Origin: Collimonas sp. OK412
Lineage (GTDB): Bacteria > Pseudomonadota > Gammaproteobacteria > Burkholderiales > Burkholderiaceae_D
NCBI RefSeq assembly: GCF_900112135.1
Contig: NZ_FOLC01000001.1
Span: forward strand, 372,001-436,000
Direction: 5' to 3'
Length of the DNA: 64,000 bases
Shown: positions 26,837-38,503 of the stretch, piece after piece
Numbering within the stretch: the first letter of the stretch is position 1
Layout of the letters: each line of letters begins with the position of its first letter
Program-made: the position numbers and the translations under genes
The notes under the pieces: model-generated
What the model was told of the DNA's origin: nothing
Seen by the model: the letters and a program-made list of their open reading frames with translations, nothing else
Database searches by the model: none

Positions 26837-28219
26837 ATGTCTGAAAATAAGAAAGCCGAAAAAATCGTCGGCGTAAAAGGTATGAACGATATCCTGCCGG
26901 CCGATGCTGCCTTGTGGGAATTGTTTGAAAACACGGTGGAATCGGTGCTGAAGAGCTACGGTTTCCAGAAAATCCGCACGCCTATCGTCGAACCTACCGC
27001 CTTGTTTGCACGCGGCCTTGGCGCCGTGACCGATATCGTCGAAAAGGAAATGTATTCGTTTACCGATTCGATGAACGGCGACAACCTGACCTTGCGTCCG
27101 GAAAGCACTGCCGGCGTGGTGCGCGCCGCGATCGAACATAACCTGACTTACGACGGCCCCAAGCGGCTCTGGTACAACGGCCCGATGTTCCGCCATGAGC
27201 GCCCGCAGCGCGGCCGCTACCGCCAGTTCCACCAGGTCGGCGCCGAAGCCCTCGGCTTTACCGGTCCGGATATCGACGCCGAACTGATCATGATGTGCCA
27301 GCGGCTGTGGGACGACCTCGGCTTGCAGGACGTGAAGCTGCAACTGAATTCGATCGGCGACGCGGAGGAACGCAACCGCCACCGTGCCGACCTGATCGCC
27401 TACTTTGAACAGCACAAGGACTTGCTGGACACCGATGCGCAACGTCGCCTGCATTCCAATCCGTTGCGCATCCTGGACACCAAGAATCCGGTCATGCAGG
27501 AAATGGTTAACGGCGCGCCGCAACTGCTGTCCTACCTGGGCGCGGAATCGCTGGCGCACTTTGAAGGCGTGCAAAAGATCCTGAACCACAACAATATTCC
27601 TTTCACCATCAACCCACGGCTGGTGCGCGGCATGGATTACTACAACCGCACCGTGTTCGAGTGGGTCACCGACCAGCTCGGTTCGCAAGGCACGGTATGC
27701 GGCGGCGGCCGTTACGATCCGCTGGTGGAAATGTTCGGCGGCAAGCCGACCCCCGCCTGTGGTTTTGCGATGGGCGTCGAGCGCTTGCTGGAACTGATGC
27801 GCGCCAACGGCGAGCAAGCCGTGCGCAACGAATGCGATGTATATCTGGTGCACCAGGGCGAAGCAGCACAGCTGCAATCGTTCGTGCTGGCCGAGCGTTT
27901 GCGCAATGCCGGACTGGATGTTGTGCTACATTGCGCCTCGTCCAATGCCGGCGGCAGCTTCAAGTCGCAGATGAAACGCGCTGACGCCAGCGGCGCTGCC
28001 TACGCCATCATTATCGGCGAGGACGAAGTGGCGAACCAGACCGCGACCGTCAAGACCCTGCGCGCCGAAGGCGATGGCGATGCCGAAAAAACTAGTGCCG
28101 GCAATCAAAGTGTCGTACCTTTCGATGCGGTCAGCGATTATCTGGTCGACCAGATCGTCGGCGCCGGCGACGATCACGACCATGGCGACGACCATGGGCA
28201 CGTCCACTATCATCATTAA
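26837..28219 (+). CDS. hisS: Histidyl-tRNA synthetase with His-rich C-terminal tail
   Basis: 460 residues, longer than the usual 420-430. Class II motifs are visible: motif 2 in [19 protein letters not shown], the histidine loop [13 protein letters not shown], and motif 3 in [12 protein letters not shown]. The anticodon-binding domain follows from about residue 345. It charges tRNA-His. After the normal end (VDQIVGAG) come 16 residues, [16 protein letters not shown], with seven His and five Asp, which look like a metal-binding tail. The frame is clean through to the stop, so no frameshift is needed to explain it. Confidence 0.96.
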   Translation: MSENKKAEKIVGVKGMNDILPADAALWELFENTVESVLKSYGFQKIRTPIVEPTALFARGLGAVTDIVEKEMYSFTDSMNGDNLTLRPESTAGVVRAAIEHNLTYDGPKRLWYNGPMFRHERPQRGRYRQFHQVGAEALGFTGPDIDAELIMMCQRLWDDLGLQDVKLQLNSIGDAEERNRHRADLIAYFEQHKDLLDTDAQRRLHSNPLRILDTKNPVMQEMVNGAPQLLSYLGAESLAHFEGVQKILNHNNIPFTINPRLVRGMDYYNRTVFEWVTDQLGSQGTVCGGGRYDPLVEMFGGKPTPACGFAMGVERLLELMRANGEQAVRNECDVYLVHQGEAAQLQSFVLAERLRNAGLDVVLHCASSNAGGSFKSQMKRADASGAAYAIIIGEDEVANQTATVKTLRAEGDGDAEKTSAGNQSVVPFDAVSDYLVDQIVGAGDDHDHGDDHGHVHYHH

Positions 28220-28243
28220 TTCATCACTAAAAACTAAAATCAT

Positions 28244-28894
28244 ATGGCATTCGATCTCGACGAACAGGAACAACTGGCAACGCTTAAGGATTGGTGGAAC
28301 AAATACGGCAATCTGACCACCTGGGTGCTGATTATTGCCTTGGCTGCTTATGCCGGCTGGTCCGGCTGGAATTATTACCAGCGCAGCCAGTCCTTGCAGG
28401 CTTCGCAGCTATACGACGAGCAGCAAAAGGCCGTTGCCGGCAAGGACAACGCCAAGGTGCAGCGCGCCGCTGCCGACATACAGCAGAAATTCGGCCGTAC
28501 CGCTTACGCCGGCATGGCCGCCTTGTCGGCGGCCAAGGTGGCTTTTGACGCCAACGACCTGAATGCCGCGAAAGAGCAGCTGCAATGGGTGGTTGACCAC
28601 GGCCGCGACGAAGACTACAAGGCGCTGGCCCGGATCCGCCTGGCCGGCATCCTGCTCGACCAGAAAGCTTATGACGACGGCTTGAAAGTGCTGGCGGCAG
28701 ACCTGCCGGCGCCTTTCGCCAGCGCAGCGGCTGACCGCAAGGGCGACATCCTGGTAGCGCAGAACAAGCTGGACGAGGCGCGTGCTGCTTACCAGCTGGC
28801 GCTGGACAAGATGGACAGCAAGAATCCTGGCAAGGAATTGATTCAATTGAAACTTGATGCGATTGGCGGAGCTCCAGCCAAAGCCGCGGCCTGA
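28244..28894 (+). CDS. yfgM: YfgM/AncM-like membrane-anchored TPR protein
   Basis: 216 residues: a short cytoplasmic start (DEQEQLATLKDWWNKYGNL), one membrane helix (TWVLIIALAAYAGWSGWNYY, about 24-43), then a helical TPR-like periplasmic domain. In E. coli YfgM binds the SecYEG translocon and the chaperone PpiD. The place between hisS and bamB is conserved. The ATG follows hisS by 24 bp and bamB follows by 21 bp, so they are co-transcribed. Confidence 0.92.
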   Translation: MAFDLDEQEQLATLKDWWNKYGNLTTWVLIIALAAYAGWSGWNYYQRSQSLQASQLYDEQQKAVAGKDNAKVQRAAADIQQKFGRTAYAGMAALSAAKVAFDANDLNAAKEQLQWVVDHGRDEDYKALARIRLAGILLDQKAYDDGLKVLAADLPAPFASAAADRKGDILVAQNKLDEARAAYQLALDKMDSKNPGKELIQLKLDAIGGAPAKAAA

Positions 28895-28915
28895 TAATTC
28901 GGAAAAAGGAAGAAT

Positions 28916-30058
28916 ATGCGTGTGAAGACTTTGCGAGCTGTTGCCTGTGCCGGTGCTTTGTTGATATTGGGCGGCTGTTCCTTGTTCAGTAGCAAGAAGA
29001 CAAGCAACCTGCCAGCGCCTTTGGTTGAATTTACACAAAGCCTCAAGGTGCAGCCGGTCTGGAAACAGTCGATCGGCAGCGCTTCGATCTTCGCTTTCTC
29101 GCCTGTGGTTGCCGGCGACAGCGTGTTTGCCGCAGCGGCAGACGGCACCGTGGCGCGCATCAACGCCGCCAACGGCACGGTTGCCTGGCGCATCAGCGCG
29201 GGTACCCGCCTGACCGCCGGCGCCGGCAGCGACGGCAACACCGTTGCGGTGGCGGGTGAAAAGGGCATTGTGCTGGCGTTTGACGGCCAGGGCAAAAAGA
29301 TCTGGCAGGCGCAAGCCTCCAGCGAGATCTTGTCGGCTCCGGCTGTAGGCCAGGGGCTGGTGGTCGTGCGCAGCCAGGATAACCGGATCGCCGCTTATGA
29401 TGCGGCAACCGGCGAGCGCCGCTGGGCCGTGCTGCGCACCTTGCCGCCGCTGACCCTGCGTTCGGCGCCGGGCATCCTGGTTGTTCCACAGGCAACTTTC
29501 CTGTCCCTGCCGGGTGGCCGCTTGTCGGCGTTGAACCTGACTAACGGCGGTCCCTGGTGGGAAATGGCGATCGGCGATCCGCGCGGCACCACCGAGCTGG
29601 AGCGGGTAGCCGACGCTTCCGGCATGCCGGTGATTGTCGGCCGTGATGTCTGCGCCGTGGCCTACCAGGGCCGGGTCGGCTGCTTTGATGCCGGCAGCGG
29701 CACCGCGCACTGGGCCAAGCCGTTTTCCAGTGATGTCGGCGTCGGCAGCGACGGCAAGAACCTCTATGCGGCAGACGAGCATGGCGCGGTGTCTGCGTTC
29801 ACCTTGGACAGCGGTGCTGTAGTATGGCAAAACAAGAAGCTTGCCAACCGTGTGCTGACTACGCCTGCCGTCTTGCCTAAAGCGGTGGTCGTGGGCGACT
29901 ATGAAGGATATATCCACTTCCTGTCGCGCGACGACGGCGCCCTGATCGCACGGATTCGCGCGGACAGCAGCGCGGTCCTGCCGAACCCGGTGGTGGCAGG
30001 CTCCAACGTGATTTTTCAAACAAAATCCGGAACACTGATCGCGATTGCGACAGAGTAA
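28916..30058 (+). CDS. bamB: Outer membrane protein assembly factor BamB
   Basis: 380 residues with a GGAAG site and lipobox LILGGC (Cys22). The mature part has the PQQ-like beta-propeller repeats, recognisable as recurring AxxGxxxWR segments: INAANGTVAWRIS, YDAATGERRWAVL and FDAGSGTAHWAKP. BamB is the lipoprotein scaffold of the BAM complex that inserts beta-barrel proteins in the outer membrane. It stands between yfgM and der as in most betaproteobacteria. Confidence 0.95.
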   Translation: MRVKTLRAVACAGALLILGGCSLFSSKKTSNLPAPLVEFTQSLKVQPVWKQSIGSASIFAFSPVVAGDSVFAAAADGTVARINAANGTVAWRISAGTRLTAGAGSDGNTVAVAGEKGIVLAFDGQGKKIWQAQASSEILSAPAVGQGLVVVRSQDNRIAAYDAATGERRWAVLRTLPPLTLRSAPGILVVPQATFLSLPGGRLSALNLTNGGPWWEMAIGDPRGTTELERVADASGMPVIVGRDVCAVAYQGRVGCFDAGSGTAHWAKPFSSDVGVGSDGKNLYAADEHGAVSAFTLDSGAVVWQNKKLANRVLTTPAVLPKAVVVGDYEGYIHFLSRDDGALIARIRADSSAVLPNPVVAGSNVIFQTKSGTLIAIATE

Positions 30059-30079
30059 CAACTTAGTGAAAACAACTTA

Positions 30080-31423
30080 ATGAAGCCAGTAATTGCACTT
30101 GTAGGACGTCCCAATGTCGGCAAATCGACCTTGTTCAATCGCCTGACGCGTTCACGCGATGCCTTGGTCGCCGATTTGCCCGGCTTGACTCGCGATCGCC
30201 ATTACGGCGAAGGGCGGGTCGGTGAACGGCCATTCCTGGTGATCGATACTGGCGGTTTCGAGCCGGTTGCCAAAGACGGCATCATGCACGAAATGGCGAA
30301 GCAGACCAAGCAGGCGGTGGCGGAAGCCGATATCGTGATTTTCATCGTCGACGGCCGCCAGGGCCTGACGCCGCACGACAAGACCATCACCGACTTCCTG
30401 CGCAAATCGGGCCGTTCCGTGATGCTGGTGGTGAACAAATCCGAAGGCATGAAATACACTTCGGTCACCGCTGAATTCTACGAACTCGGCATGGGCGATC
30501 CGTATGTCATTTCGGCCGCCCATGGCGACGGCGTAACCGACCTGGTGGAAGAGTCGCTGGACCTGGCTTTCTCGCAGCGGCCGTCGGAAGAGGCGGAGCC
30601 GGAAGACAAGGACCGCGGCATCAAGATCGCCATCGTCGGCCGTCCTAACGTCGGCAAGTCGACCCTGGTCAATACCTTGCTGGGCGAAGAACGCGTGATT
30701 GCGTTCGACATGCCGGGCACCACGCGCGACTCGATCGAAATCCCGTTCGAACGCGACGGCAAGAAATACACCTTGATCGACACCGCCGGCATCCGCCGCC
30801 GCGGCAAGGTATTCGAGGCCATCGAAAAATTTTCCGTGGTCAAGACTTTGCAGTCGATCTCGGAAGCCAATGTGGTCTTGCTGCTGCTCGATGCGCAGCA
30901 GGATATCTCCGAGCAGGACGCGCACATCGCCGGCTTCGTGCTGGAAACCGGGCGTGCGCTGGTGGTTGGCGTCAACAAGTGGGACGGCCTGACCAGCGAC
31001 CGCCGCGATGAAATCAAGATGGATATGGATCGCAAGCTGAACTTCCTTTCATTTGCGAAATTCCATTTTATTTCCGCACTGAAATCCACTGGCATCACGC
31101 CTTTGATGAAATCGATAGATTCAGCGTACGCAGCGGCCATGTCCAACCTGACTACGCCGAAGCTGACGCGCGCCTTGATCGAAGCGGTAGAGCACCAGCA
31201 GCCGCGGCGCAAGGGTTCGATCCGTCCGAAGCTGCGTTATGCCCACCAGGGCGGCATGAATCCGCCTATCGTCGTCATCCACGGCAACGCCCTGGAATCC
31301 ATCGAAGACAACTATAAGCGTTATCTGGAAAAACATTTCAGAGAAACTTTTTCGCTGGTTGGGACTCCATTACGCATCGAGTTCAGATCCAGTCGGAATC
31401 CATACGCTCGCCAGGAAAAATAA
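30080..31423 (+). CDS. der: Ribosome-associated double GTPase Der (EngA)
   Basis: 447 residues with two GTPase domains: [14 protein letters not shown] (residues 8-21) and [14 protein letters not shown] (about 190-203), each with DTGGF/DTAGI and NKSE/NKWD motifs. A KH-like C-terminal domain ends [12 protein letters not shown]. Der is needed for 50S subunit maturation. A 140-bp AT-rich region to hfq may hold the hfq promoter. Confidence 0.97.
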   Translation: MKPVIALVGRPNVGKSTLFNRLTRSRDALVADLPGLTRDRHYGEGRVGERPFLVIDTGGFEPVAKDGIMHEMAKQTKQAVAEADIVIFIVDGRQGLTPHDKTITDFLRKSGRSVMLVVNKSEGMKYTSVTAEFYELGMGDPYVISAAHGDGVTDLVEESLDLAFSQRPSEEAEPEDKDRGIKIAIVGRPNVGKSTLVNTLLGEERVIAFDMPGTTRDSIEIPFERDGKKYTLIDTAGIRRRGKVFEAIEKFSVVKTLQSISEANVVLLLLDAQQDISEQDAHIAGFVLETGRALVVGVNKWDGLTSDRRDEIKMDMDRKLNFLSFAKFHFISALKSTGITPLMKSIDSAYAAAMSNLTTPKLTRALIEAVEHQQPRRKGSIRPKLRYAHQGGMNPPIVVIHGNALESIEDNYKRYLEKHFRETFSLVGTPLRIEFRSSRNPYARQEK

Positions 31424-31563
31424 TTTTTTAAAAACACTTTTTTCTGAGCAGTAAATCCGAAAATCGTTTACATTCGTAAAACACCCACCGAGTCATTCGC
31501 AGAGTTCATTCTCGATTTTAGTTTGCATCTGACTTCTAATCACAACAACACAGTGGAGTAGCC

Positions 31564-31800
31564 ATGAGTAATAAAGGGCAATTGTTACAAGACCCGTTTT
31601 TGAACGCCTTGCGTAAAGAGCATGTTCCGGTTTCCATCTACCTGGTCAACGGCATCAAGCTCCAGGGCCATATCGAATCCTTCGATCAATACGTCGTTTT
31701 ACTGCGTAATACCGTTACCCAAATGGTATACAAACACGCCATCTCAACCGTAGTTCCTGCACGCGCTGTCAATCTGAATCTTGAATCTGAAGCAGAATAA
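31564..31800 (+). CDS. hfq: RNA chaperone Hfq
   Basis: 78 residues. The Sm1 region ([20 protein letters not shown]) and Sm2 motif ([10 protein letters not shown]) are complete, with the proximal-face Gln8 in [10 protein letters not shown]. The C-terminal tail is short, as in most betaproteobacteria. It forms a hexamer that pairs small RNAs with mRNAs. A GGAG site precedes the ATG, and hflX follows 45 bp downstream. Confidence 0.98.
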   Translation: MSNKGQLLQDPFLNALRKEHVPVSIYLVNGIKLQGHIESFDQYVVLLRNTVTQMVYKHAISTVVPARAVNLNLESEAE

Positions 31801-31845
31801 CTATTTGCCATCGGCGAGGGCCGTAGCAGCAACTCAAAAAATCCT

Positions 31846-32994
31846 ATGCGCGCAGCGCTAGTCGGAGTGGACTTCGGCAAAGGCGACTTTGCCGCAAGTC
31901 TCGAAGAACTGTCTTTGCTGGCCAAGTCTGCCGGCGCGGTGCCGCTCGTCACCATCACCGGCAAGCGCAGCAGTCCTGACGCCGCCTTGTTTGTCGGTTC
32001 AGGCAAGGCACAGGAAATAGCCGACGCCGTGTTTGACGATGAACTAGAAATAGTCATTTTCAATCATGCGCTGTCGCCAGCCCAGCAACGCAATCTCGAA
32101 CGTGTACTGAAAGTAAGAGTGCTGGATCGCACCAGCCTGATACTTGACATCTTTGCCCAAAGAGCCAAAAGCCATGAAGGTAAAGTGCAGGTCGAGCTTG
32201 CGCAGCTGCAACATCTGGCGACGCGGCTGATCCGCGGCTGGACTCACTTGGAACGGCAAAAGGGTGGTATCGGCTTGCGCGGTCCGGGTGAAACCCAGCT
32301 GGAAACCGACCGCCGCTTGCTGGGCGACCGGGTCAAGGCCCTGCGCGCCAGGCTCGACAAGCTGCACCGGCAGCATGCAACGCAACGGCGCGCGCGCGGG
32401 CGCAGCGCCACTATTTCGATTTCGCTGGTGGGTTACACCAATGCCGGCAAATCAACCTTGTTCAACGCGCTGGCGAAGGCCGGCGTGTATGCGGCGGATC
32501 AGCTGTTCGCGACGCTGGATACGACTTCCAGGCGGGTTTACCTGGGCGAGGCGGGCAGTGTGGTGATTTCCGACACGGTCGGATTCATCCGCGAATTGCC
32601 GCATCAGCTGGTGGCGGCGTTCCGGGCGACGCTGGAAGAGACCATCCATGCCGATTTGCTATTGCATGTGGTGGATGCGGCCAGTCCGGCGCGCATGGAG
32701 CAGATCGAACAGGTAAACCTGGTGCTGAAAGAAATCGGCGCCGACCATATTCCACAGATTCTGGTGTGGAACAAGATTGACGCGGCGGAACTGGAGCCGG
32801 CGGTCGAACGTGATGAGTATGATAAAATTCAGCGAGTTTTTGTTAGCGCGCAAAAGGGCCAAGGCCTGGATTTATTGCGGCAGGCTATCGCCGAATTCGT
32901 GACCGGCAACCGGACGTCCGGCGATCAGGCGGAAGACGATCAGGTGGCAGCGGCATATTCGATACCGGCCGTCGGAAATACGCAGCAGCTGTAA
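31846..32994 (+). CDS. hflX: Ribosome-splitting GTPase HflX
   Basis: 382 residues, somewhat shorter than the E. coli protein of 426. The N-terminal HflX domain contains GSGKAQEIADAV and the glycine-rich GGIGLRGPGETQLETDRR. The G domain has GYTNAGKSTLFNAL (P-loop), DTVGFIRELPHQLV and NKID. HflX binds and splits stalled or heat-damaged ribosomes. It is co-located with hfq and hflKC as in E. coli. Confidence 0.96.
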   Translation: MRAALVGVDFGKGDFAASLEELSLLAKSAGAVPLVTITGKRSSPDAALFVGSGKAQEIADAVFDDELEIVIFNHALSPAQQRNLERVLKVRVLDRTSLILDIFAQRAKSHEGKVQVELAQLQHLATRLIRGWTHLERQKGGIGLRGPGETQLETDRRLLGDRVKALRARLDKLHRQHATQRRARGRSATISISLVGYTNAGKSTLFNALAKAGVYAADQLFATLDTTSRRVYLGEAGSVVISDTVGFIRELPHQLVAAFRATLEETIHADLLLHVVDAASPARMEQIEQVNLVLKEIGADHIPQILVWNKIDAAELEPAVERDEYDKIQRVFVSAQKGQGLDLLRQAIAEFVTGNRTSGDQAEDDQVAAAYSIPAVGNTQQL

Positions 32995-33076
32995 CACCGT
33001 TCTAAAGTTTTGAAAGCAAGCGCCTCTAACGAGCATTCCAACCTATTTGTTTTATTTACTTAAAGATAACGATCGA

Positions 33077-34369
33077 ATGCTTGGTACCTTATTCAAAAAA
33101 CTTGGTGTTAAATTTTCGTTGAACGACCCGCAGTGGGGCCGGAATTCGCAAAATGACAACAAGCAAAATAACGATGGCAAAAAGCCAAACAACGGCCCTC
33201 CGGACCTGGACAAGCTGTGGCAGGATTTCAACCAGCGCCTGACGCGCCTGCTGGGCAATAAAAACGGCGGCGGCGATTCCGGTGGCGGCGGCTTCAATCC
33301 GGGCATGAAAGGCGCCGGCGTTGGAGTCGGCGCGATTGCAGCCGTGGTGGCCTTGCTGTGGCTGGCCAGCGGTTTCTTTACCGTGCAGGAAGGCCAGACC
33401 GGCGTTGTGATGACTTTCGGCAAGTACAGCCATTCGACCACTCCTGGTTTTAACTGGCGCTGGCCTTATCCGATCCAGAGCCATGAAATCGTCAACGTGT
33501 CCCAGGTGCGTACGGTCGAGGTCGGCTATCGCGCCAACGCCAAGAACAAGCAACCCAAAGAAGCCCTGATGCTGACCGATGACGAAAACATCATCGATAT
33601 CCAGTTTGCCGTCCAATACACGCTGAAAAGCGCATCTGACTGGGTTTTCAACGTCCGCGATCCGGAAGAAACCGTGCGTCAGGTGGCGGAAACCTCGATT
33701 CGTGAAATCGTCGGCAAGAACAAGATGGATTTCGTTCTGTACGAAGGCCGGGAAAAAGTGGCGCTCGACACCAGCCAGCTGATGCAGCAGATCCTCGATC
33801 GCTACAAGGCCGGCGTGCAGATCACCAATGTCACGATGCAAGGCGTGCAGCCGCCGGAACAGGTGCAGGCCGCGTTTGACGATGCGGTGAAAGCAGGCCA
33901 GGACCGCGAGCGCCAGAAGAACGAAGGCCAGGCTTACGCCAACGACGTGATTCCGAAGGCGCGCGGCGCGGCATCGCGCTTGCTGCAGGAAGCGGAAGCG
34001 TACAGCGCCCGCGTCACGGCCAATGCCGAGGGTGATGCCTCGCGTTTCAAGCAGGTCCTGACCGAGTACCAGAAAGCGCCTGCCGTGACGCGGGACCGGA
34101 TGTACCTGGATACCATGCAGCAGATTTTTGCGAATACGACCAAAGTCATGGTCGATGCCAAGAGTGGGAGCAATTTATTGTATTTGCCATTGGACAAGCT
34201 GATTTCACAATCGGTGGCTAACGCCGTGCCGGGCTCGGGCAGTACAGCGAGCAGCGCCGGCGCAGCGTCGCCGGGAATGAAGGACGGCGCCAGCACCGTG
34301 GAAACGCGGCCGCAGCCTGATGACCGTTCGCGTGACAGCCGCGACTCCCGCGATCGGGAGGGCCGATAA
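33077..34369 (+). CDS. hflK: FtsH modulator HflK
   Basis: 430 residues from MLGTLFKKLG, preferred over a TTG ten codons upstream. An Asn/Gly/Pro-rich cytoplasmic segment (NDNKQNNDGKKPNNGPPD) precedes one membrane helix (VGAIAAVVALLWLASGFF, about residue 90) and the SPFH/band-7 domain (EGQTGVVMTFGKYSHSTTPG). HflK and HflC form a cage that limits the FtsH protease. The C-terminus is a charged Arg-Asp-Ser repeat (DSRDSRDREGR). Its stop overlaps the hflC start by 1 bp (TAATG). Confidence 0.94.
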   Translation: MLGTLFKKLGVKFSLNDPQWGRNSQNDNKQNNDGKKPNNGPPDLDKLWQDFNQRLTRLLGNKNGGGDSGGGGFNPGMKGAGVGVGAIAAVVALLWLASGFFTVQEGQTGVVMTFGKYSHSTTPGFNWRWPYPIQSHEIVNVSQVRTVEVGYRANAKNKQPKEALMLTDDENIIDIQFAVQYTLKSASDWVFNVRDPEETVRQVAETSIREIVGKNKMDFVLYEGREKVALDTSQLMQQILDRYKAGVQITNVTMQGVQPPEQVQAAFDDAVKAGQDRERQKNEGQAYANDVIPKARGAASRLLQEAEAYSARVTANAEGDASRFKQVLTEYQKAPAVTRDRMYLDTMQQIFANTTKVMVDAKSGSNLLYLPLDKLISQSVANAVPGSGSTASSAGAASPGMKDGASTVETRPQPDDRSRDSRDSRDREGR

Positions 34370-35265
34370 TGAATCGCCTCATCTCCCTGCTGATATTCGT
34401 GTTCGCCGCGCTGTGGCTGGTATTTTCGACCATCTTCGTGGTCGATCAGCGCCAGTACGCGATCCTGTTCGCTTTTGGCGAAGTAAAACAGGTGATCAAC
34501 CAGCCCGGCCTGCATTTCAAGTTGCCGCCGCCGTTCCAGAACGTGCTGTTCCTCGATAAACGGGTCCTGACCATCGATCCGCCGGATACAGACCGTTTTA
34601 TTACCGCGGAAAAAATGAATATCCTGATCGACGCCTTTGTGAAATGGCGGATTACCGATCCGAAACTGTATTTCGTCAGTTTCGGCGGCGATGAAAAACG
34701 CGCCCAGGACCGCATGTCGCAAATCGTCAAAGCCGCTTTGAATGATGAAATCACCAAGCGCACCGTGCGTGAAGTGATTTCGGGCCAGCGCGGCAAGGTG
34801 ATGGATTCGATTCGTCAAAAGGTGCAGGACGAATCCAAGCAGATCGGTGTCGAAATCATTGATGTACGCCTGAAGCGGGTCGATTACGTCGACCAGATCA
34901 ATGCCTCGGTTTACGACCGCATGAAGTCCGAGCGCTTGCGGGTTGCCAATGAATTGCGTTCGACCGGTTCGGCCGATTCGGAAAAGATCCGTGCCGACGC
35001 CGACAAGCAGCGGACCGTGATCCTGGCGGAAGCCTATCGCGATGCGGAAAAGATGCGCGGTGAAGGCGACGCCAAGGCTTCGCAGATTTATGCCCAGGCA
35101 TTCGGCCAGAATCCCGAGTTCTACAAGTTCTATCGCAGCCTTGAAGCGTATCGTGCGAGCTTCAAGACCCGCCAGGACTTGATGGTGATTGATCCGAACT
35201 CGGAATTCTTTAAATATTTCCGTAGTCCGGCCGGCGGCGGAGCGGTAGCGCCTGCAAAGAAATAG
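34369..35265 (+). CDS. hflC: FtsH modulator HflC
   Basis: 298 residues: an N-terminal membrane anchor (LISLLIFVFAALWLVFSTIF), then the SPFH domain (VDQRQYAILFAFGEVKQVIN) and a coiled Arg/Glu/Lys-rich region that meets HflK in the complex. The partner HflK gene overlaps by 1 bp. In many Burkholderiales a small DUF2065 gene follows; none is seen here. A stem-loop at 35294-35324 follows the stop. Confidence 0.95.
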   Translation: MNRLISLLIFVFAALWLVFSTIFVVDQRQYAILFAFGEVKQVINQPGLHFKLPPPFQNVLFLDKRVLTIDPPDTDRFITAEKMNILIDAFVKWRITDPKLYFVSFGGDEKRAQDRMSQIVKAALNDEITKRTVREVISGQRGKVMDSIRQKVQDESKQIGVEIIDVRLKRVDYVDQINASVYDRMKSERLRVANELRSTGSADSEKIRADADKQRTVILAEAYRDAEKMRGEGDAKASQIYAQAFGQNPEFYKFYRSLEAYRASFKTRQDLMVIDPNSEFFKYFRSPAGGGAVAPAKK

Positions 35266-35293
35266 ATTTTTGCTGCAGGGCTAAAGTTGTCCG

Positions 35294-35324
35294 GGAATGG
35301 CGCCCTCGCTTGAGGCGCCATTCC
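35294..35324 (+). terminator. Stem-loop after hflC
   Basis: ggaatggcgcc pairs exactly with ggcgccattcc around a 9-base loop, followed by the short run ttatttt. It fits a moderate terminator between hflC and hisZ, so hisZ may have its own promoter. Confidence 0.6.
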
Positions 35325-35430
35325 TTATTTTCGACGGCCATATAACTGTGTTTGTTTTATTGGTAACCGAATCCCCAGCCTTTAGCCAGATTGATCCACA
35401 AAAGTAATTTTCCCTAGATTCATTTTTCCT

Positions 35431-36579
35431 ATGCCAAATTGGCTTCTCCCTGAAAACATCGCCGACGTCTTGCCGTCCGAAGCGCGCAAGATCGAAGACC
35501 TGCGGCGCCTGATACTGGATAATTTCCGCCTGTACGGCTACGAGCTGGTCATGCCGCCCATGCTGGAATACCTGGAATCGCTGCTGGCCGGCGCCGGCCA
35601 GGATACCGACCTGCGCACCTTCAAGCTGGTCGACCAGCTGTCCGGCCGCACCCTCGGCATCCGCGCCGACATGACCACCCAGGTGGCGCGCATCGACGCC
35701 CATCTGCTGAACCGCGAATCGGTCACCCGGCTGTGTTACGTCGGCAGCGTCTTGCATACCCGCCAGATCGGCTTGCACGCCACCCGCGAGCCGTTGCAGA
35801 TCGGCGCCGAAATCTACGGCCACCTGGGGCTGGAAGCCGATGCCGAGATCCAGGAACTGGCGCTGGCCACCCTGGCGCTGGCCGGGATCACCCAGGTGCG
35901 CCTGGATTTGTGCCATGTTGGCATCTTGCGCACGATTATCGGCGGCGACGATGCCGCCAAGCTGGACGAATCCGAGCTGGTTGCATTGCTGGAAGCCAAG
36001 GATCTGCCTGGTCTGCGCACTATCAGCGTCAGCTACAAGCCGGACACCCGGGCCGCCTTGCTGGCCTTGCCAGGTTTATATGGCGACGCCGGCGTTTTGC
36101 AGCAGGCGCGGCAGGCGCTGCCGGCACTGCCAGCCATCGCCAAGGCACTGGACGAACTGGAAACTTTGGCGGAAGCAGCCGGGAAAGATTGCGTTACCGT
36201 CGATTTAGCCGATTTACGCGGGTATCATTACGAAAGCGGGCTGATTTTCGCCGCCTACGTGCCGGGCCTGCCGAATGCGATACTGCGCGGCGGCCGCTAC
36301 GACGTCGGCGCGGCGTTCGGCCGTTCGCGTCCCGCCACCGGCTTCTCGATGGATTTGCGAGAGCTGGCAAGACTGATTCCGGTAGCAACCCGCAAGCGCG
36401 CGATCCATGCGCCTTGGGGAATTGAAGCAGGTTTGAAGGAAAAGATCGTTGAATTGCGCAAGGCTGGGGAAGTTGTGATCCAGAGTCTGCCCGGCCATGA
36501 AAACGATCAAGACGAGTTCGATTGCGACCGCGCGGTTGTACTCGAAAATGGAAACTGGATTATCAAAAATTTGGACTAA
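35431..36579 (+). CDS. hisZ: ATP phosphoribosyltransferase regulatory subunit HisZ
   Basis: 382 residues, a class II synthetase paralogue. It keeps the fold of motif 2 ([16 protein letters not shown]) and the C-terminal [21 protein letters not shown], but it lacks the tRNA-binding domain of HisRS. With the short HisG it forms the first enzyme of histidine synthesis and gives feedback control. The location upstream of purA, away from the other his genes, is usual in betaproteobacteria. Confidence 0.94.
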   Translation: MPNWLLPENIADVLPSEARKIEDLRRLILDNFRLYGYELVMPPMLEYLESLLAGAGQDTDLRTFKLVDQLSGRTLGIRADMTTQVARIDAHLLNRESVTRLCYVGSVLHTRQIGLHATREPLQIGAEIYGHLGLEADAEIQELALATLALAGITQVRLDLCHVGILRTIIGGDDAAKLDESELVALLEAKDLPGLRTISVSYKPDTRAALLALPGLYGDAGVLQQARQALPALPAIAKALDELETLAEAAGKDCVTVDLADLRGYHYESGLIFAAYVPGLPNAILRGGRYDVGAAFGRSRPATGFSMDLRELARLIPVATRKRAIHAPWGIEAGLKEKIVELRKAGEVVIQSLPGHENDQDEFDCDRAVVLENGNWIIKNLD

Positions 36580-37896
<1,317 letters not shown>

Positions 37897-37903
37897 AAGC
37901 AAT

Positions 37904-38440
37904 ATGAACAAATCAGATGATAAAGACCTGTGGGTCTCGTGGGATGAATATCACCGCATAATTGAAAAACTGGTATTGAACGTGCACGCATCCGGCTGGC
38001 AGTTCGACCAGGTCTTGTGCCTGGCGCGCGGCGGCCTGCGTCCCGGCGACGTGTTTTCGCGCATTTTCGACGTGCCGCTGGCGATCCTGTCGACCAGTTC
38101 CTACCGCGAAGATGCCGGCACGGTGCGCAGCGAACTCGACATCGGCAAGCACATCACCATGAGCCGCGGCGCCTTGTCCGGCCGGGTGCTGGTGGTGGAC
38201 GACCTGGTCGATTCCGGCGTGACGCTGGACAAGGTCCTGCATCACCTGAAGGAAAACTATGCGCCGGTGACCGAGGTCAAATCGGCAGTGATCTGGTGGA
38301 AGGCATGTTCGTCGCTGAAACCGGATTTCTACGTCGATTACCTGCCGACCAATCCGTGGATCCACCAGCCTTTCGAGGAATACGACAGCCTGCGTCCGCA
38401 CCAGCTGGAAGCCTGGAGCAAAAAAGGCGTATCGCGATAA
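37904..38440 (+). CDS. Purine-type phosphoribosyltransferase
   Basis: 178 residues from MNKSDDKDLW, 8 bp after purA. The PRPP loop VLVVDDLVDSGVTL (about residues 95-108) and an upstream LARGGLRPGDVFSRIF match the Gpt/HGPRT-like type I fold. It would salvage a purine base with PRPP. Close packing behind purA supports a purine salvage role. Whether it prefers hypoxanthine, guanine or xanthine cannot be told. Confidence 0.88.
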   Translation: MNKSDDKDLWVSWDEYHRIIEKLVLNVHASGWQFDQVLCLARGGLRPGDVFSRIFDVPLAILSTSSYREDAGTVRSELDIGKHITMSRGALSGRVLVVDDLVDSGVTLDKVLHHLKENYAPVTEVKSAVIWWKACSSLKPDFYVDYLPTNPWIHQPFEEYDSLRPHQLEAWSKKGVSR

Positions 38441-38455
38441 TCGAACGCGCTGAAC

Positions 38456-38489
38456 AAAAAGCCCCGTTGCTTATACAACGGGGCTTTTT
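38456..38489. terminator. Bidirectional rho-independent terminator
   Basis: A perfect 14-bp stem, aaaaagccccgttg with caacggggcttttt, around a 6-base loop. A and T runs on both sides let it end the purA-PRT transcript and the convergent carbohydrate operon. Confidence 0.95.
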
Positions 38490-38503
38490 TACGCCTATAC
38501 CGC

